The notes: generated from the letters alone by a model not told the origin. Shown: positions 19,002 to 26,701, counted from the first letter of the stretch. The stretch is DNA of 52,052 nt from Bacillota bacterium (GCA_017441925.1 JAFRUE010000013.1:1-52052), one strand, 5' to 3'. Made by a program: numbers and translations.

Positions 19002-19035
19002 CCGGCTGTCTCCGAATCCGGAGGCAGCCGGTTTT
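19002..19035 (+). terminator. Terminator or attenuator between transporter and hydrolase genes
   Basis: CCGGCTG-T-CTCCG (19002-19014) pairs with CGGAG-G-CAGCCGG (19019-19031) around a four-base loop, followed by TTTTG. The T run is short, so partial read-through into the creatininase array is likely. No clear promoter is seen between here and 19067. Confidence 0.7.
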
Positions 19036-19066
19036 GTAAAAAAGAGTAACAGGAGGGTAAGAAAGG

Positions 19067-19957
19067 ATGAGAACAAGGATTCTGAACAAGATGCTGGCGT
19101 CGGAGGTCGAAGAGTATCTGGCGCGCGGCGGCAACACGATCTTTATGGCGACAGGTGTCGTTGAGGTTCATGGAATTATCCCGATCGATGTGGAACAGAT
19201 CGTTCCCGAGGCGTATTCTGTATGCCTTGCGGAGGAGTTTGACGGACTGGCATTGATCAACAATCCGTATTTCTTCCCCGGCGGGACCATCGTCAGCAAT
19301 GCTACGGTGCAGATGAGTGTCCGCGACAGCATCGATTATCTGATGAAAATCTGGCACTCTCTGGTCGCACAGGGATTTAAGAAGATTTTCATTGTCGACG
19401 CGCACGGTCCGGCCACCCTGTATGTGGACGCGGCTGTCCGTGATTTCTTCCAGGAGACCAAGGTCATGGTCTGCCACATCAACATGAGATCCGCAAGAGC
19501 CGAGTATAATAAGAGACACGGCATCCCGCAGATGTCCATGGAGCAGATGATGGCCAGAATGAGAGATCCGGAAAATATGAAAGCAAAGCGCGTGCAGGAA
19601 TACGGTGCTTACAGAATTATGGGTCAGGAGGAATATCTGCCGGTCGTTCCGGGCGGAAAAGGCATTCCGGTCGAGATGGCGGTTGCCGACCCGCGTCTTA
19701 CCGCTCTGCAGAAAGCCTGCCGCGACTGTGGAGTCAAGGCCGCTTATTATTTCAGCAAGCCAGAAGAGCATCTGGGATATGATGATCCTGCCCAGAGTGT
19801 GGAAGAGAGGGATGCTCTCTGCGCGCAGGGCGCGGCCGAGATCCGCGAGATCGCGAGTCTGATGCCGATCAAGGAGCTGCAGGACGCGTTGGACGAGTAT
19901 GAGGGATATATCAAGGATGTGCAGGAGAAGTACCCTCGTCTGAAGGGCATCTATTAA
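19067..19957 (+). CDS. Creatininase family protein, copy 1 of 4 (most divergent)
   Basis: A 296-residue protein of the creatininase fold, whose members are metal-dependent hydrolases (creatinine and formamide hydrolysis, MftE peptidase, and as I recall the cyclitol hydrolase IolN). Visible metal-site elements are Glu33-V-His35-G, Asp41/Glu43 after Pro39, the PGGT segment at 71-74 and His113 in DAHGP. The usual NGHGGN is thus altered to DAHGPA. It is the least similar of four tandem copies: it has NNPYFFPGG where the others have NLPYNFPGG, and a longer insertion (about residues 144-170, rich in Met and Arg). AGGAGG and a good spacing support the ATG. First hydrolase after the ABC transporter. 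Confidence 0.8.
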   Translation: MRTRILNKMLASEVEEYLARGGNTIFMATGVVEVHGIIPIDVEQIVPEAYSVCLAEEFDGLALINNPYFFPGGTIVSNATVQMSVRDSIDYLMKIWHSLVAQGFKKIFIVDAHGPATLYVDAAVRDFFQETKVMVCHINMRSARAEYNKRHGIPQMSMEQMMARMRDPENMKAKRVQEYGAYRIMGQEEYLPVVPGGKGIPVEMAVADPRLTALQKACRDCGVKAAYYFSKPEEHLGYDDPAQSVEERDALCAQGAAEIREIASLMPIKELQDALDEYEGYIKDVQEKYPRLKGIY

Positions 19958-19973
19958 GAAGGAGGAAGACAAG

Positions 19974-20822
19974 ATGAGAACAAGAATCTTAAACAAAATG
20001 CTGGCGTCGGAGGTCGAGGAGTATCTGGCACGCGGCGGCAATACTATTTTTGTAGGAGTCGGCGTTGTCGAGGTTCACGGCGGCATGCCGGCGGATGTAG
20101 AGCAGATCGTTCCGGAAGCAATGGCTCTTGCTATGGCGGAGGAGTATGACGGACTGGCGCTGATCAATCTGCCGTATAATTTCCCCGGCGGCACGATCGT
20201 CAGCAACGCCACCGTTCAGATGAGCGTCCGAGACAGCATCGATTATCTGATGAAGATCTGCCATTCCCTTGTGGCGCAGGGCTTCAAGAAGATCTTTATG
20301 CTCTCCGCTCATGGCCCGGCAAGATTGTATATTGACGCGATGGTCCGTGATTTCTTCCAGGAGACCAAGGTTATGGTATGCAACATCAACACGATGCGTC
20401 CCATGATGACCTATAAGGATGAGAACGGCGAGTCCTACGGTCTGGGCATCCTTCATATGATGGCGTACGGTGGCTATAAGATGCTGCATCAGGAAGCTTA
20501 TCTCCCGGTTGATCCGAACGGCAAGCCGATTCCGGAAGAACTGACCGTACAGGATCCGAGACTTGTCCGAATGATGGACGCTGCCAGAGCATGCGGTGTC
20601 GGTGCCTGCATCCTGTTTGGCAAGCCGGAGGAGCACGGAGGCACGGATGCTCCGTTTAAGAGCATCGAGGACAGAGACGCGGCCTGTGCCAAGGGAGAGA
20701 AGATTATTCACGACATCGTCAAGAGCATTCCGATTTCCGATCTGCAGGCGGCACTGGACGATTATGAGGGCTACATCAAGGATATACAGGAGAAATACCC
20801 GCGTCTGAAGGGCATCTATTAA
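19974..20822 (+). CDS. Creatininase family protein, copy 2 of 4
   Basis: A 282-residue creatininase-fold protein that shares almost its whole sequence with copies 3 and 4. Metal-site elements are retained: VEVHG (Glu33, His35), PADVEQ after it, NFPGGT, and SAHGPA with His113. The conserved MSVRDSIDYLMKICHSLVAQ helix and DFFQETKVMVCN strand follow. The region after residue 140 (TYKDENGESYGLG) is the main variable part and may set substrate choice. AAGGAGG lies 9 bases before the ATG; the gap to copy 1 is 16 bp. Probably cytoplasmic, since there is no signal peptide. Substrate unknown. Confidence 0.8.
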   Translation: MRTRILNKMLASEVEEYLARGGNTIFVGVGVVEVHGGMPADVEQIVPEAMALAMAEEYDGLALINLPYNFPGGTIVSNATVQMSVRDSIDYLMKICHSLVAQGFKKIFMLSAHGPARLYIDAMVRDFFQETKVMVCNINTMRPMMTYKDENGESYGLGILHMMAYGGYKMLHQEAYLPVDPNGKPIPEELTVQDPRLVRMMDAARACGVGACILFGKPEEHGGTDAPFKSIEDRDAACAKGEKIIHDIVKSIPISDLQAALDDYEGYIKDIQEKYPRLKGIY

Positions 20823-20837
20823 GTCGGAGGACATGCG

Positions 20838-21683
20838 ATGAGAACAAGAATCTTAAACAAAATGCTGGCGTCGGAGGTTGAAGCGTATCTGGCGCGCGGC
20901 GGCAATACGATATTTATCGGCGTAGGCGTTGTGGAAATGCACGGCAACATGCCCGCGGATGTCGAGACGATCATGCCGGAAGCAATGGCTCTTGCCATGG
21001 CGCAGGAGTATGACGGACTGGCGCTGATCAATCTGCCGTACAATTTCCCCGGCGGTACCATTATCGGCAATGTTACGGTGCAGATGAGCGTCCGCGACAG
21101 TATCGATTATCTGATGAAAATCTGCCATTCCCTGGTCGCTCAGGGCTTTAAGAAGATCTTTACACTCTCCGCGCATGGTCCGGCCAAGCTCTATCTCGAC
21201 GCGATGGTCCGCGATTTCTTCCAGGAGACCAAGGTTATGGTCTGCAACATCGACACGATGCGTCCGATGATGAGCCTTAACGAACCCGGGAAGCCGATGG
21301 ACTTTACCATCATCCACACGATGACGGCCGGTGCATACAAGATGATGCACCAGGAATGCTATCTTCCGGTTGATCCGGACGGCAAAGCCATTCCCGAGGA
21401 GGAAACGGTGCAGGATCCGAGACTCGTTCGTCTGTCGAACGCTGCAAGGGCCTGCGGAGTGCCTGCCTGCACGGTTTATGGCAAACTTGGAGAGCACGGC
21501 AGCACCGACGCTCCGTTTAAGACCGTGGAAGAGCGCGACGCGGCCTGTGTTAAGGGCGAGGGTCTGATCCGCGAAGTCGTAAAGAAAATCCCGATCGGAG
21601 AGCTGCAGAAAGCGCTGGACGATTATGCGGAATACATTAAGGACATGCAGGAAAAATACCCTCGTCTGAAGGGAATCTATTAA
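20838..21683 (+). CDS. Creatininase family protein, copy 3 of 4
   Basis: A 281-residue copy with VEMHG in place of VEVHG, PADVET, NFPGGT and SAHGPA, so the expected metal ligands are all present. It differs from copies 2 and 4 mainly in the variable middle (SLNEPGKPMDFTIIHTMTAG) and late segment (VYGKLGEHGST where the others have FGKPEEHGGT). These differences lie in otherwise fixed sequence, which suggests functional specialisation and not decay. GTCGGAGG precedes the ATG with 15 bp to copy 2. The frame is intact throughout. Confidence 0.8.
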   Translation: MRTRILNKMLASEVEAYLARGGNTIFIGVGVVEMHGNMPADVETIMPEAMALAMAQEYDGLALINLPYNFPGGTIIGNVTVQMSVRDSIDYLMKICHSLVAQGFKKIFTLSAHGPAKLYLDAMVRDFFQETKVMVCNIDTMRPMMSLNEPGKPMDFTIIHTMTAGAYKMMHQECYLPVDPDGKAIPEEETVQDPRLVRLSNAARACGVPACTVYGKLGEHGSTDAPFKTVEERDAACVKGEGLIREVVKKIPIGELQKALDDYAEYIKDMQEKYPRLKGIY

Positions 21684-21698
21684 GAAGGAGGGCATGCG

Positions 21699-22547
21699 AT
21701 GAGAACCAGAATCTTAAATAAAATGCTGGCGTCAGAGGTCGAAGCGTATCTGGCACGCGGCGGCAATACGATTTTTGTCGGTGTTGGCGTGGTCGAGGTT
21801 CACGGCGGCATGCCGGTCGACATCGAGCAGATCGTTCCCGAAGCTTTGGCCTTGGCCATGGCGGAGGAGTATGACGGACTGGCGCTGATCAATCTGCCGT
21901 ACAATTTCCCCGGCGGCACGATCGTCAGCAACGCGACCGTTCAGATGAGCGTCCGCGACAGCATCGATTACCTGATGAAGATCTGCCACTCACTGGTCGC
22001 ACAGGGATTCAAGAAGATCTTTATGCTCGCCGCGCATATGCCCGCGCCGCTGTATATCGACGCGATGGTCCGTGATTTCTTCCAGGAGACCAAGGTCATG
22101 GTCTGCGACGTCAACATGATGAAGCCGATGATGAGCTATAAGGATGAAAACGGACAGCCGTACGGTTTCGGCATTCTGCACGCGATGGCTTACGGCGCGT
22201 ACAAGATGCTGCATCAGGAGGACTATCTGCCGGTCGATCCGAACGGCAGACCGATTCCGGAAGAACTGACCGTACAGGATCCGAGAATGATCCGTCTTAC
22301 CAACGCGGCAAGAGCCTGCGGCGCTAACGCCTGCATCATTTTCGGCAAGCCGGAGGAACACGGCGGCACCGAAGCTCCGTTCAAGAGCATCGAAGAACGA
22401 GACGCGGCCTGTGCCAAGGGTGAGAAGATCATCCGCGGAGTTGTGAAGACAGTCCCGATTCCGGAGCTGCAGGCAGCGCTGGACGATTATGAAGGCTACA
22501 TTAAGGACATGCAGGAAAAATACCCTCGTCTGAAGGGAATCTATTAA
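21699..22547 (+). CDS. Creatininase family protein, copy 4 of 4
   Basis: A 282-residue copy very close to copy 2. Glu33 and His35 (VEVHG) and PVDIEQ are kept, but the second metal-site segment reads AAHMPAP: the Gly after His113 that is fixed in the other three copies is Met. The variable middle is SYKDENGQPYGFG. If the loop still coordinates metal, substrate access should differ. AGGAGGG lies before the ATG and the gap to copy 3 is 15 bp. The next gene, a ChbG/YdjC-type protein, starts 12 bp after the stop codon, so the operon continues. Confidence 0.8.
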   Translation: MRTRILNKMLASEVEAYLARGGNTIFVGVGVVEVHGGMPVDIEQIVPEALALAMAEEYDGLALINLPYNFPGGTIVSNATVQMSVRDSIDYLMKICHSLVAQGFKKIFMLAAHMPAPLYIDAMVRDFFQETKVMVCDVNMMKPMMSYKDENGQPYGFGILHAMAYGAYKMLHQEDYLPVDPNGRPIPEELTVQDPRMIRLTNAARACGANACIIFGKPEEHGGTEAPFKSIEERDAACAKGEKIIRGVVKTVPIPELQAALDDYEGYIKDMQEKYPRLKGIY

Positions 22548-22559
22548 GAGGTGAAAACG

Positions 22560-23381
22560 ATGGCAAAACTGATTCTTCAGTCCGATGACTACGGCATTAC
22601 CCCGGCAGTCGCAAGCGGTATCATCTACGGTATCGAGCACGGCGCGATCCGCAACACAGGTTTCTTTACCAACATGCCCTGGGCGGCAGAATGCGCGGAG
22701 ATGATCAAGCCCTATCTTGACAAGATCGCTCTGGGCATTGACTTCAATCTTTGCAACGGATTCCCGGTATGCGACCCCAAGGATGTCCCGACACTGGTCG
22801 ACGCAGACGGACGTTTCATCGACATGAATACGCACCGCAGGCGCTTCGCGGAAGACAATCCGGACGCGAAAGCTCCCTGGGCGCCCGGCAAAGATCACTG
22901 TGATCCGGCGGATGTCGAGCGTGAATTCCGTGCGCAGCTGGAGCGTTTCCGTGAGCTGATCGGCAGAGATCCCGATTATTTCCACGCACATGCTTACGCT
23001 CCGACGCAGCATTCCGAGATCATCCTGAAGCTGGCCGACGAGTGCGGGAAACCCAGTTCCCTGAGAATGCGTGATTATGCCAACGTCGGCTCGACGATGG
23101 GCTGGTATATCAATCCGCCGACCTATGAGAACCAGATGAAAGCCGACATGCTCGGATTCCTGACGGATCCCAAGAATTCTGCGGATCTTCTTGACAAAGA
23201 GTACATTTACATCATCTGCCACTGTGGTTATGTCGATGAGCCGCTCTTCCACGAGGGCAACTTCAATGTCGTCAGAACGCAGGATCTGCGCAGCGCGACT
23301 TCTCCCAAGCTCTTCAAATGGATGGAGGAAAACGACATCGTCCTGTCTGATTTTCGTGAATTCGCGGCTTCTCAGAAATAA
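22560..23381 (+). CDS. ChbG/YdjC-type carbohydrate deacetylase-like protein
   Basis: A 273-residue protein of the ChbG/HpnK family (TIM-barrel-like, metal-dependent deacetylation of N-acetylated sugars). The N-terminal SDDYG (Asp9, Asp10) and the HAHAYAP segment (His142, His144) are present. At the position of the usual metal-binding His61 in the consensus GxHxxL it has Asp61 (LGIDFNL). That may change metal or reaction, so deacetylase activity is not certain. I chose the ATG at 22560, six bases after AAGAGGTG, over an in-frame GTG at 22551. Last gene of the plus-strand run; a 17-bp stem hairpin follows. Confidence 0.75.
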   Translation: MAKLILQSDDYGITPAVASGIIYGIEHGAIRNTGFFTNMPWAAECAEMIKPYLDKIALGIDFNLCNGFPVCDPKDVPTLVDADGRFIDMNTHRRRFAEDNPDAKAPWAPGKDHCDPADVEREFRAQLERFRELIGRDPDYFHAHAYAPTQHSEIILKLADECGKPSSLRMRDYANVGSTMGWYINPPTYENQMKADMLGFLTDPKNSADLLDKEYIYIICHCGYVDEPLFHEGNFNVVRTQDLRSATSPKLFKWMEENDIVLSDFREFAASQK

Positions 23382-23420
23382 GCGAACACGGTAAATTATC
23401 GATAGAATCCGCAACAAACG

Positions 23421-23465
23421 CAAGAACTCCCTGCGGCTCGTACCTCATGCCGCAGGGAGTTCTTG
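23421..23465. terminator. Hairpin between converging operons
   Basis: A perfect 17-bp stem (CAAGAACTCCCTGCGGC at 23421-23437 with its complement at 23449-23465) and an 11-base loop sits between the two converging gene sets. The T runs on either side are poor, so it is a strong structure but a weaker classical terminator. Confidence 0.7.
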
Positions 23466-23513
23466 TATTGTCATGAATGATCTGGCAGAGTCTGTAAACC
23501 CGCTACAGAGACT

Positions 23514-24341
23514 TTACAGTCCCAGAACGTCCCTGATGTAGATCCGGGACACTTCAGCAGAGTGGAAGTTACCGACCTCTGGCCGGTCGAGCTCGACGCA
23601 GAGCACGCCGTCGTAGCCTTCTTCCTCCAGGGCAGCTTTAACACCCTTGAAGTCCACGGTCCCATGCCCTAGCGCTCGGAAAGTCGCCATCTTGGCGCGG
23701 CCTTCGGCTTTCTTCAATTCGAAGGTGTCGACGTCTTTAAGATGCATGAAGCCGATGCGCGACCCGATTTTGTGAATCAGGGCGACAGGATCCATGCCGG
23801 CGAGGGTCGTATGGGCCGTATCGATGCAGAAGGAGACGAATTCCGGGTTTGTATGCTCCAGCATGTAGTCGATATCGCTCTCATTGAAAACGCAGGTCCC
23901 GTAATGCGGATGGAAGCAGAGCGTCACGCCGACGGATTTGGCATACTCGCCGACAGCATTCGCGATCGTGCAGATCTTGTCGAGCATCTCGGGATTGGTC
24001 GGACGCTCGGACGGACCGTCGTCGCCAAAACCGCCGTTCTGGCAGTTGAACCACTTGCCGCCGATATCGGCGATGAATTTGACCTGCTTTTTAGCCCGCT
24101 CGATCTCGGCTTCCACGTCAAATGTGAAATGTCCGTAGAGATTACAGAGATATACGCCGCAGCGTTTGGTCATCTCGACGAGCTCCTGCGGATCCGGGAA
24201 ATAATCCGCGATGAACGCGAAATTCTCGATGTAATCATATCCGAGGAATTTGCACTCCCGGAATGATTCTTCCAGCTGACGCTTGGCGCCTTCGGGTGTT
24301 CTGTCCTTGATCCAGGTCCAGGTCGTATAACAGGGTTTCAT
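23514..24341 (-). CDS. Sugar isomerase/epimerase TIM-barrel protein, IolE-like
   Basis: A 275-residue protein of the xylose-isomerase-like TIM-barrel (AP endonuclease 2) family. FHPHYGT, then a stretch with SDIDYMLEHTNPEFVSFCID, TAHT, MHLKDVD and VELDRP give the usual His, Asp, His and Glu metal ligands in the usual order. The FHPHYGT to CIDTAHT block is close to what I know of IolE (inosose dehydratase) and relatives such as IolO-type epimerases. It lacks a signal peptide. AAGGAGG precedes the ATG on the minus strand. It is the last gene of a three-gene minus-strand operon behind a Gfo/Idh oxidoreductase, which is a common pairing in cyclitol and sugar acid pathways. Confidence 0.8.
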   Translation of the reverse strand: MKPCYTTWTWIKDRTPEGAKRQLEESFRECKFLGYDYIENFAFIADYFPDPQELVEMTKRCGVYLCNLYGHFTFDVEAEIERAKKQVKFIADIGGKWFNCQNGGFGDDGPSERPTNPEMLDKICTIANAVGEYAKSVGVTLCFHPHYGTCVFNESDIDYMLEHTNPEFVSFCIDTAHTTLAGMDPVALIHKIGSRIGFMHLKDVDTFELKKAEGRAKMATFRALGHGTVDFKGVKAALEEEGYDGVLCVELDRPEVGNFHSAEVSRIYIRDVLGL

Positions 24342-24373
24342 AGTAATCCTCCTTATGATATTCGTCAGATTGT

Positions 24374-25564
24374 TCAGGCATCCAGCACACCGTGCAGCGG
24401 ATTGTTCTGCATGATCGCAGGACGGGTATAGCGGGTTTTGAGCTCAAGGAATTTACCGCTCTCGGAGGCTTTGGAGAAACCGGTCATGATCTCGAGCACA
24501 TGATGCTGCTGGCGGAAATCCGCTCTCCAGGCGCGTCCGGTCTCGATGGCCTTGCACATGTCCGCAAGTCCGAGCGCGCGGGAATTCTCCCGGTAATCGA
24601 ACATCAGCGGTACCTGGCGGAATTTCGTATACGGGTCGAAAACCATCTTGCGCAGGGCGGGATCGACGGCCGGACCGGCTTCGTAATCTTCGGGACGGTA
24701 GATCATGATCGGTCCTCCGAAAGTGTTCGGATCCGGGACGGCCAGCGTCCCCTTTGTGCCGTATACTTCAAAATGCGACTGCTGCGTATAATACACGTCA
24801 AACGTCGTAAAGATCTGCGCGATGGCGCCGTTCGCGAACAGAATATTGCCGGCGAGATAGGTGTCGACGTCAACATTGATGATCTCGCCGCTGTGCGGTC
24901 TGGATGTGATCAGACGCTGCGGGAAGCTGCGCTTGGTCATGCCGGTCAGGGCTTTTGCTTCGCCGAGAAGATTGACCAGCGCGGTCACATAATACGGTCC
25001 CATATCGAGCATGGGTCCGCCGCCTGCTTTGTAATAGAACTCCGGATCCGGATGCCAGGTCTCATGGCCGTGCCCGATCATGGAAACGTTCGCGCCGATG
25101 ACATCTCCGATATAACCGTCGTCGATCAGCTTGCGGCAGGTCTGGATGCCCGCGCCCATGAAGGTGTCAGGCGCGCCGCCAAGGTGCAGGCCGTTCTTTA
25201 CGGCCAGTTCGACGAGCTCGTCGCCTTCCTCCATCGAGATGCCGAGCGGCTTCTCGGAATAGACGCTTTTGCCGGCGAGCAGGGCATTCTTTGTGACGTC
25301 ATAATGCTCATAGGGACGGGTCAGATTCAGGATGACCTGTACTTCCGGATCATTGAACGCTTCGTACATGTCCTTGTAGATCTTCGGAACAGGAGCATCC
25401 GCGCCTTCCTTGATCGCGTCCTTAACGTAATTCTGCGCGCGCAGGGCTCGTTCAGGGATCAGATCGCAGACGCCGATAAGCTCGACTTCCTTAAAGGTCC
25501 ACGTCAGATTCTTCAGATAGATGCCGGAGATATCTCCGCATCCGATCAATGCAGTCTTAACCAT
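24374..25564 (-). CDS. Gfo/Idh/MocA family oxidoreductase
   Basis: A 396-residue NAD(P)-dependent oxidoreductase. The N-terminal Rossmann fold starts IGCGDISGIYL (GxGxxG-like), and SEKPLG contains the family catalytic Lys105. The second conserved block reads DMGPYYVTAL (Asp187, Tyr191-Tyr192); in many members a His stands here, so this belongs to the DMGPYY subgroup. It probably oxidises or reduces a sugar or cyclitol hydroxyl. GAAGGAGG precedes the ATG. The stop is 32 bp before the TIM-barrel gene and the start is 20 bp after the dehydrogenase gene, so all three are cotranscribed. Confidence 0.87.
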   Translation of the reverse strand: MVKTALIGCGDISGIYLKNLTWTFKEVELIGVCDLIPERALRAQNYVKDAIKEGADAPVPKIYKDMYEAFNDPEVQVILNLTRPYEHYDVTKNALLAGKSVYSEKPLGISMEEGDELVELAVKNGLHLGGAPDTFMGAGIQTCRKLIDDGYIGDVIGANVSMIGHGHETWHPDPEFYYKAGGGPMLDMGPYYVTALVNLLGEAKALTGMTKRSFPQRLITSRPHSGEIINVDVDTYLAGNILFANGAIAQIFTTFDVYYTQQSHFEVYGTKGTLAVPDPNTFGGPIMIYRPEDYEAGPAVDPALRKMVFDPYTKFRQVPLMFDYRENSRALGLADMCKAIETGRAWRADFRQQHHVLEIMTGFSKASESGKFLELKTRYTRPAIMQNNPLHGVLDA

Positions 25565-25584
25565 AGTGCCTCCTTCTATCCGGT

Positions 25585-26550
25585 TTATTTCCTGTAATCG
25601 TAGAATCCTTTGCCGGCGTTGACTCCGGTCTCGCCCTTGTCGATCTTCTCCTTGAGCAGGGCGCCGATCCGGTTCGTCAGAGAGCCTTCCACTTTGGCAT
25701 CCGGCTTCATCTGGTTGATATTGTAAGCGGTCTCCAGGCCGACGACATCAAGAATCTGGAAAGGTCCTGCCGGCGCGCCGGTCGCGAGTCTCCAGGTCAG
25801 GTCGATAGTCTCCGTATCCGCGACTCCGTTAGCCCACAGAGCCTGCGCGGCGCTCAGGAAAGGCACGAGCATTGAATTCAGAATGTATCCCGGCTGCTCC
25901 TTGTACAGCTTCAGCGGAACCATACCGATCTGCGCGGCAAATTCGACGACCTTGTCATATACGGCCGGATCTGTTCCCGGATGCCCCATGACTTCTGCAG
26001 TGTTGTTCTTCCAGATCGTATTGGCGAAATGCAGAGCGCAGTATCTGTCCGGGCAGCCGGTATAGGACGCGAACGTGCTCGGAAGCATGGTGGAGGAATT
26101 GGTGCAGAGGATCGTCTTCTCAGGGAGCAGATCCTTCATGGCGGTATACATACCGATCTTGGCCTGAGGATCCTCAGTCATGGACTCGATAACGATATCC
26201 GCGTCCTCAAGCGCCTTGGCAAGATCCAGCTCGATATGGACCTTTGTGGCGAAATTATTCTTTGCTTCCGCGATCTGCGCGTCGATGCTCTCAGCCGTGG
26301 CAGCTTTCCAGTCGCGGATCAGGCCTTTCGGATAGACAAAAGCACCCATCGGTGTGCCGACAAGAGCTTTTGCTTTAGCCAGATCCTCCAGCATCAGAGC
26401 GGAGTAACGGTCGATCTTAGGCTGAGTTCTGCCGATAGAGCTCTCCGACCTCAGCCAGAAAGTCGTATCGAATCCATAATAAGCGCTCATCAGGCCGATC
26501 TGCGTGCCGAGAACGCCGCCGCCGGTGACGACAACTTTGTTGATAGCCAT
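25585..26550 (-). CDS. 3-hydroxyacyl-CoA dehydrogenase-type NAD-dependent dehydrogenase
   Basis: A 321-residue two-domain dehydrogenase: an N-terminal Rossmann fold with TGGGVLGTQIG, the NSSTM and ALHFANT segments of the 3-hydroxyacyl-CoA dehydrogenase N domain (His in the latter is the catalytic position), and a helical C domain ending GKGFYDY. Length fits both 3-hydroxybutyryl-CoA dehydrogenase and the L-gulonate 3-dehydrogenase/lambda-crystallin branch. Beside sugar-type oxidoreductases the latter, acting on a sugar acid, seems at least as likely. I chose the ATG at 26550 because AAAGGGG lies 9 bases upstream; an in-frame ATG at 26583 would put that site inside the gene. First gene of the minus-strand operon. 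Confidence 0.82.
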   Translation of the reverse strand: MAINKVVVTGGGVLGTQIGLMSAYYGFDTTFWLRSESSIGRTQPKIDRYSALMLEDLAKAKALVGTPMGAFVYPKGLIRDWKAATAESIDAQIAEAKNNFATKVHIELDLAKALEDADIVIESMTEDPQAKIGMYTAMKDLLPEKTILCTNSSTMLPSTFASYTGCPDRYCALHFANTIWKNNTAEVMGHPGTDPAVYDKVVEFAAQIGMVPLKLYKEQPGYILNSMLVPFLSAAQALWANGVADTETIDLTWRLATGAPAGPFQILDVVGLETAYNINQMKPDAKVEGSLTNRIGALLKEKIDKGETGVNAGKGFYDYRK

Positions 26551-26604
26551 TGTGTGTATCCCCTTTCGATATTCAGTTTGCATTTACTGCATGTTTCTGA
26601 ATCG

Positions 26605-26634
26605 ATTATACAGGAGAAGGAACGGACCTGTCAA
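26605..26634 (-). promoter_or_regulatory. Promoter of the minus-strand dehydrogenase operon
   Basis: On the minus strand: TTGACA (26629-26634), 18-base spacer, TATAAT (26605-26610). Both boxes are perfect consensus. It is divergent from the equally perfect promoter at 26658-26686. Confidence 0.85.
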
Positions 26635-26636
26635 TA

Positions 26637-26651
26637 TGAAAATGATTCGCA
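26637..26651. promoter_or_regulatory. Possible second Fur-family box
   Basis: TGAAAAT-G-ATTCGCA resembles the 7-1-7 pattern TGAtAATnATTaTCA of Fur-family regulators, with weaker agreement on the right arm. It lies between the two divergent -35 boxes, so it could affect either promoter. Supported only by similarity. Confidence 0.35.
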
Positions 26652-26657
26652 AATCCA

Positions 26658-26686
26658 TTGACAGACAGACCGGACCGGACTATAAT
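26658..26686 (+). promoter_or_regulatory. Consensus promoter of the Fur-family/metal transporter operon
   Basis: TTGACA (26658-26663), 17-base spacer, TATAAT (26681-26686): a full consensus promoter. Such strength suits an operon that is held off by a repressor and released quickly. Confidence 0.9.
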
Positions 26687-26701
26687 TGAGAATAATTATC
26701 A
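26687..26701 (+). promoter_or_regulatory. Fur/Zur-type operator at the transcription start
   Basis: TGAGAAT-A-ATTATCA is a 7-1-7 inverted repeat with one mismatch from the Fur-family consensus. It directly abuts the -10 box and covers the expected start site, so a bound repressor would block RNA polymerase. The gene just downstream encodes a Fur-family protein, which points to autoregulation. Whether the metal is zinc, iron or manganese cannot be read from the site. Confidence 0.7.

Larger units (their letters stand above)
19067..22547 (+). repeat. Tandem array of four paralogous hydrolase genes
   Basis: Four units of about 0.85-0.9 kb lie head to tail with 15-16 bp gaps. The gene starts and ends are strongly conserved at DNA level: the first 41 bases of copies 2 and 3 are identical, and all four end in codons for KYPRLKGIY followed by TAAG and GGAGG. 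Copies 2 and 4 differ at only about 36 of 282 residues by hand alignment, copy 1 at many more. The pattern fits a stepwise duplication with copy 1 oldest. Such direct repeats can expand or contract by recombination. Confidence 0.9.

Noticed and set aside
19067..22547. Creatininase array considered as a mobile or integrated element
   Set aside because: No transposase, integrase, terminal repeats or tRNA scar nearby; base and codon use are like those of the neighbours.
21990..23423. Long minus-strand frame (477 codons) over two genes
   Set aside because: It spans the boundary between creatininase copy 4 and the ChbG-like gene, and both of those have ribosome sites and conserved motifs. Similar antisense frames occur opposite every creatininase copy simply because the copies are similar.
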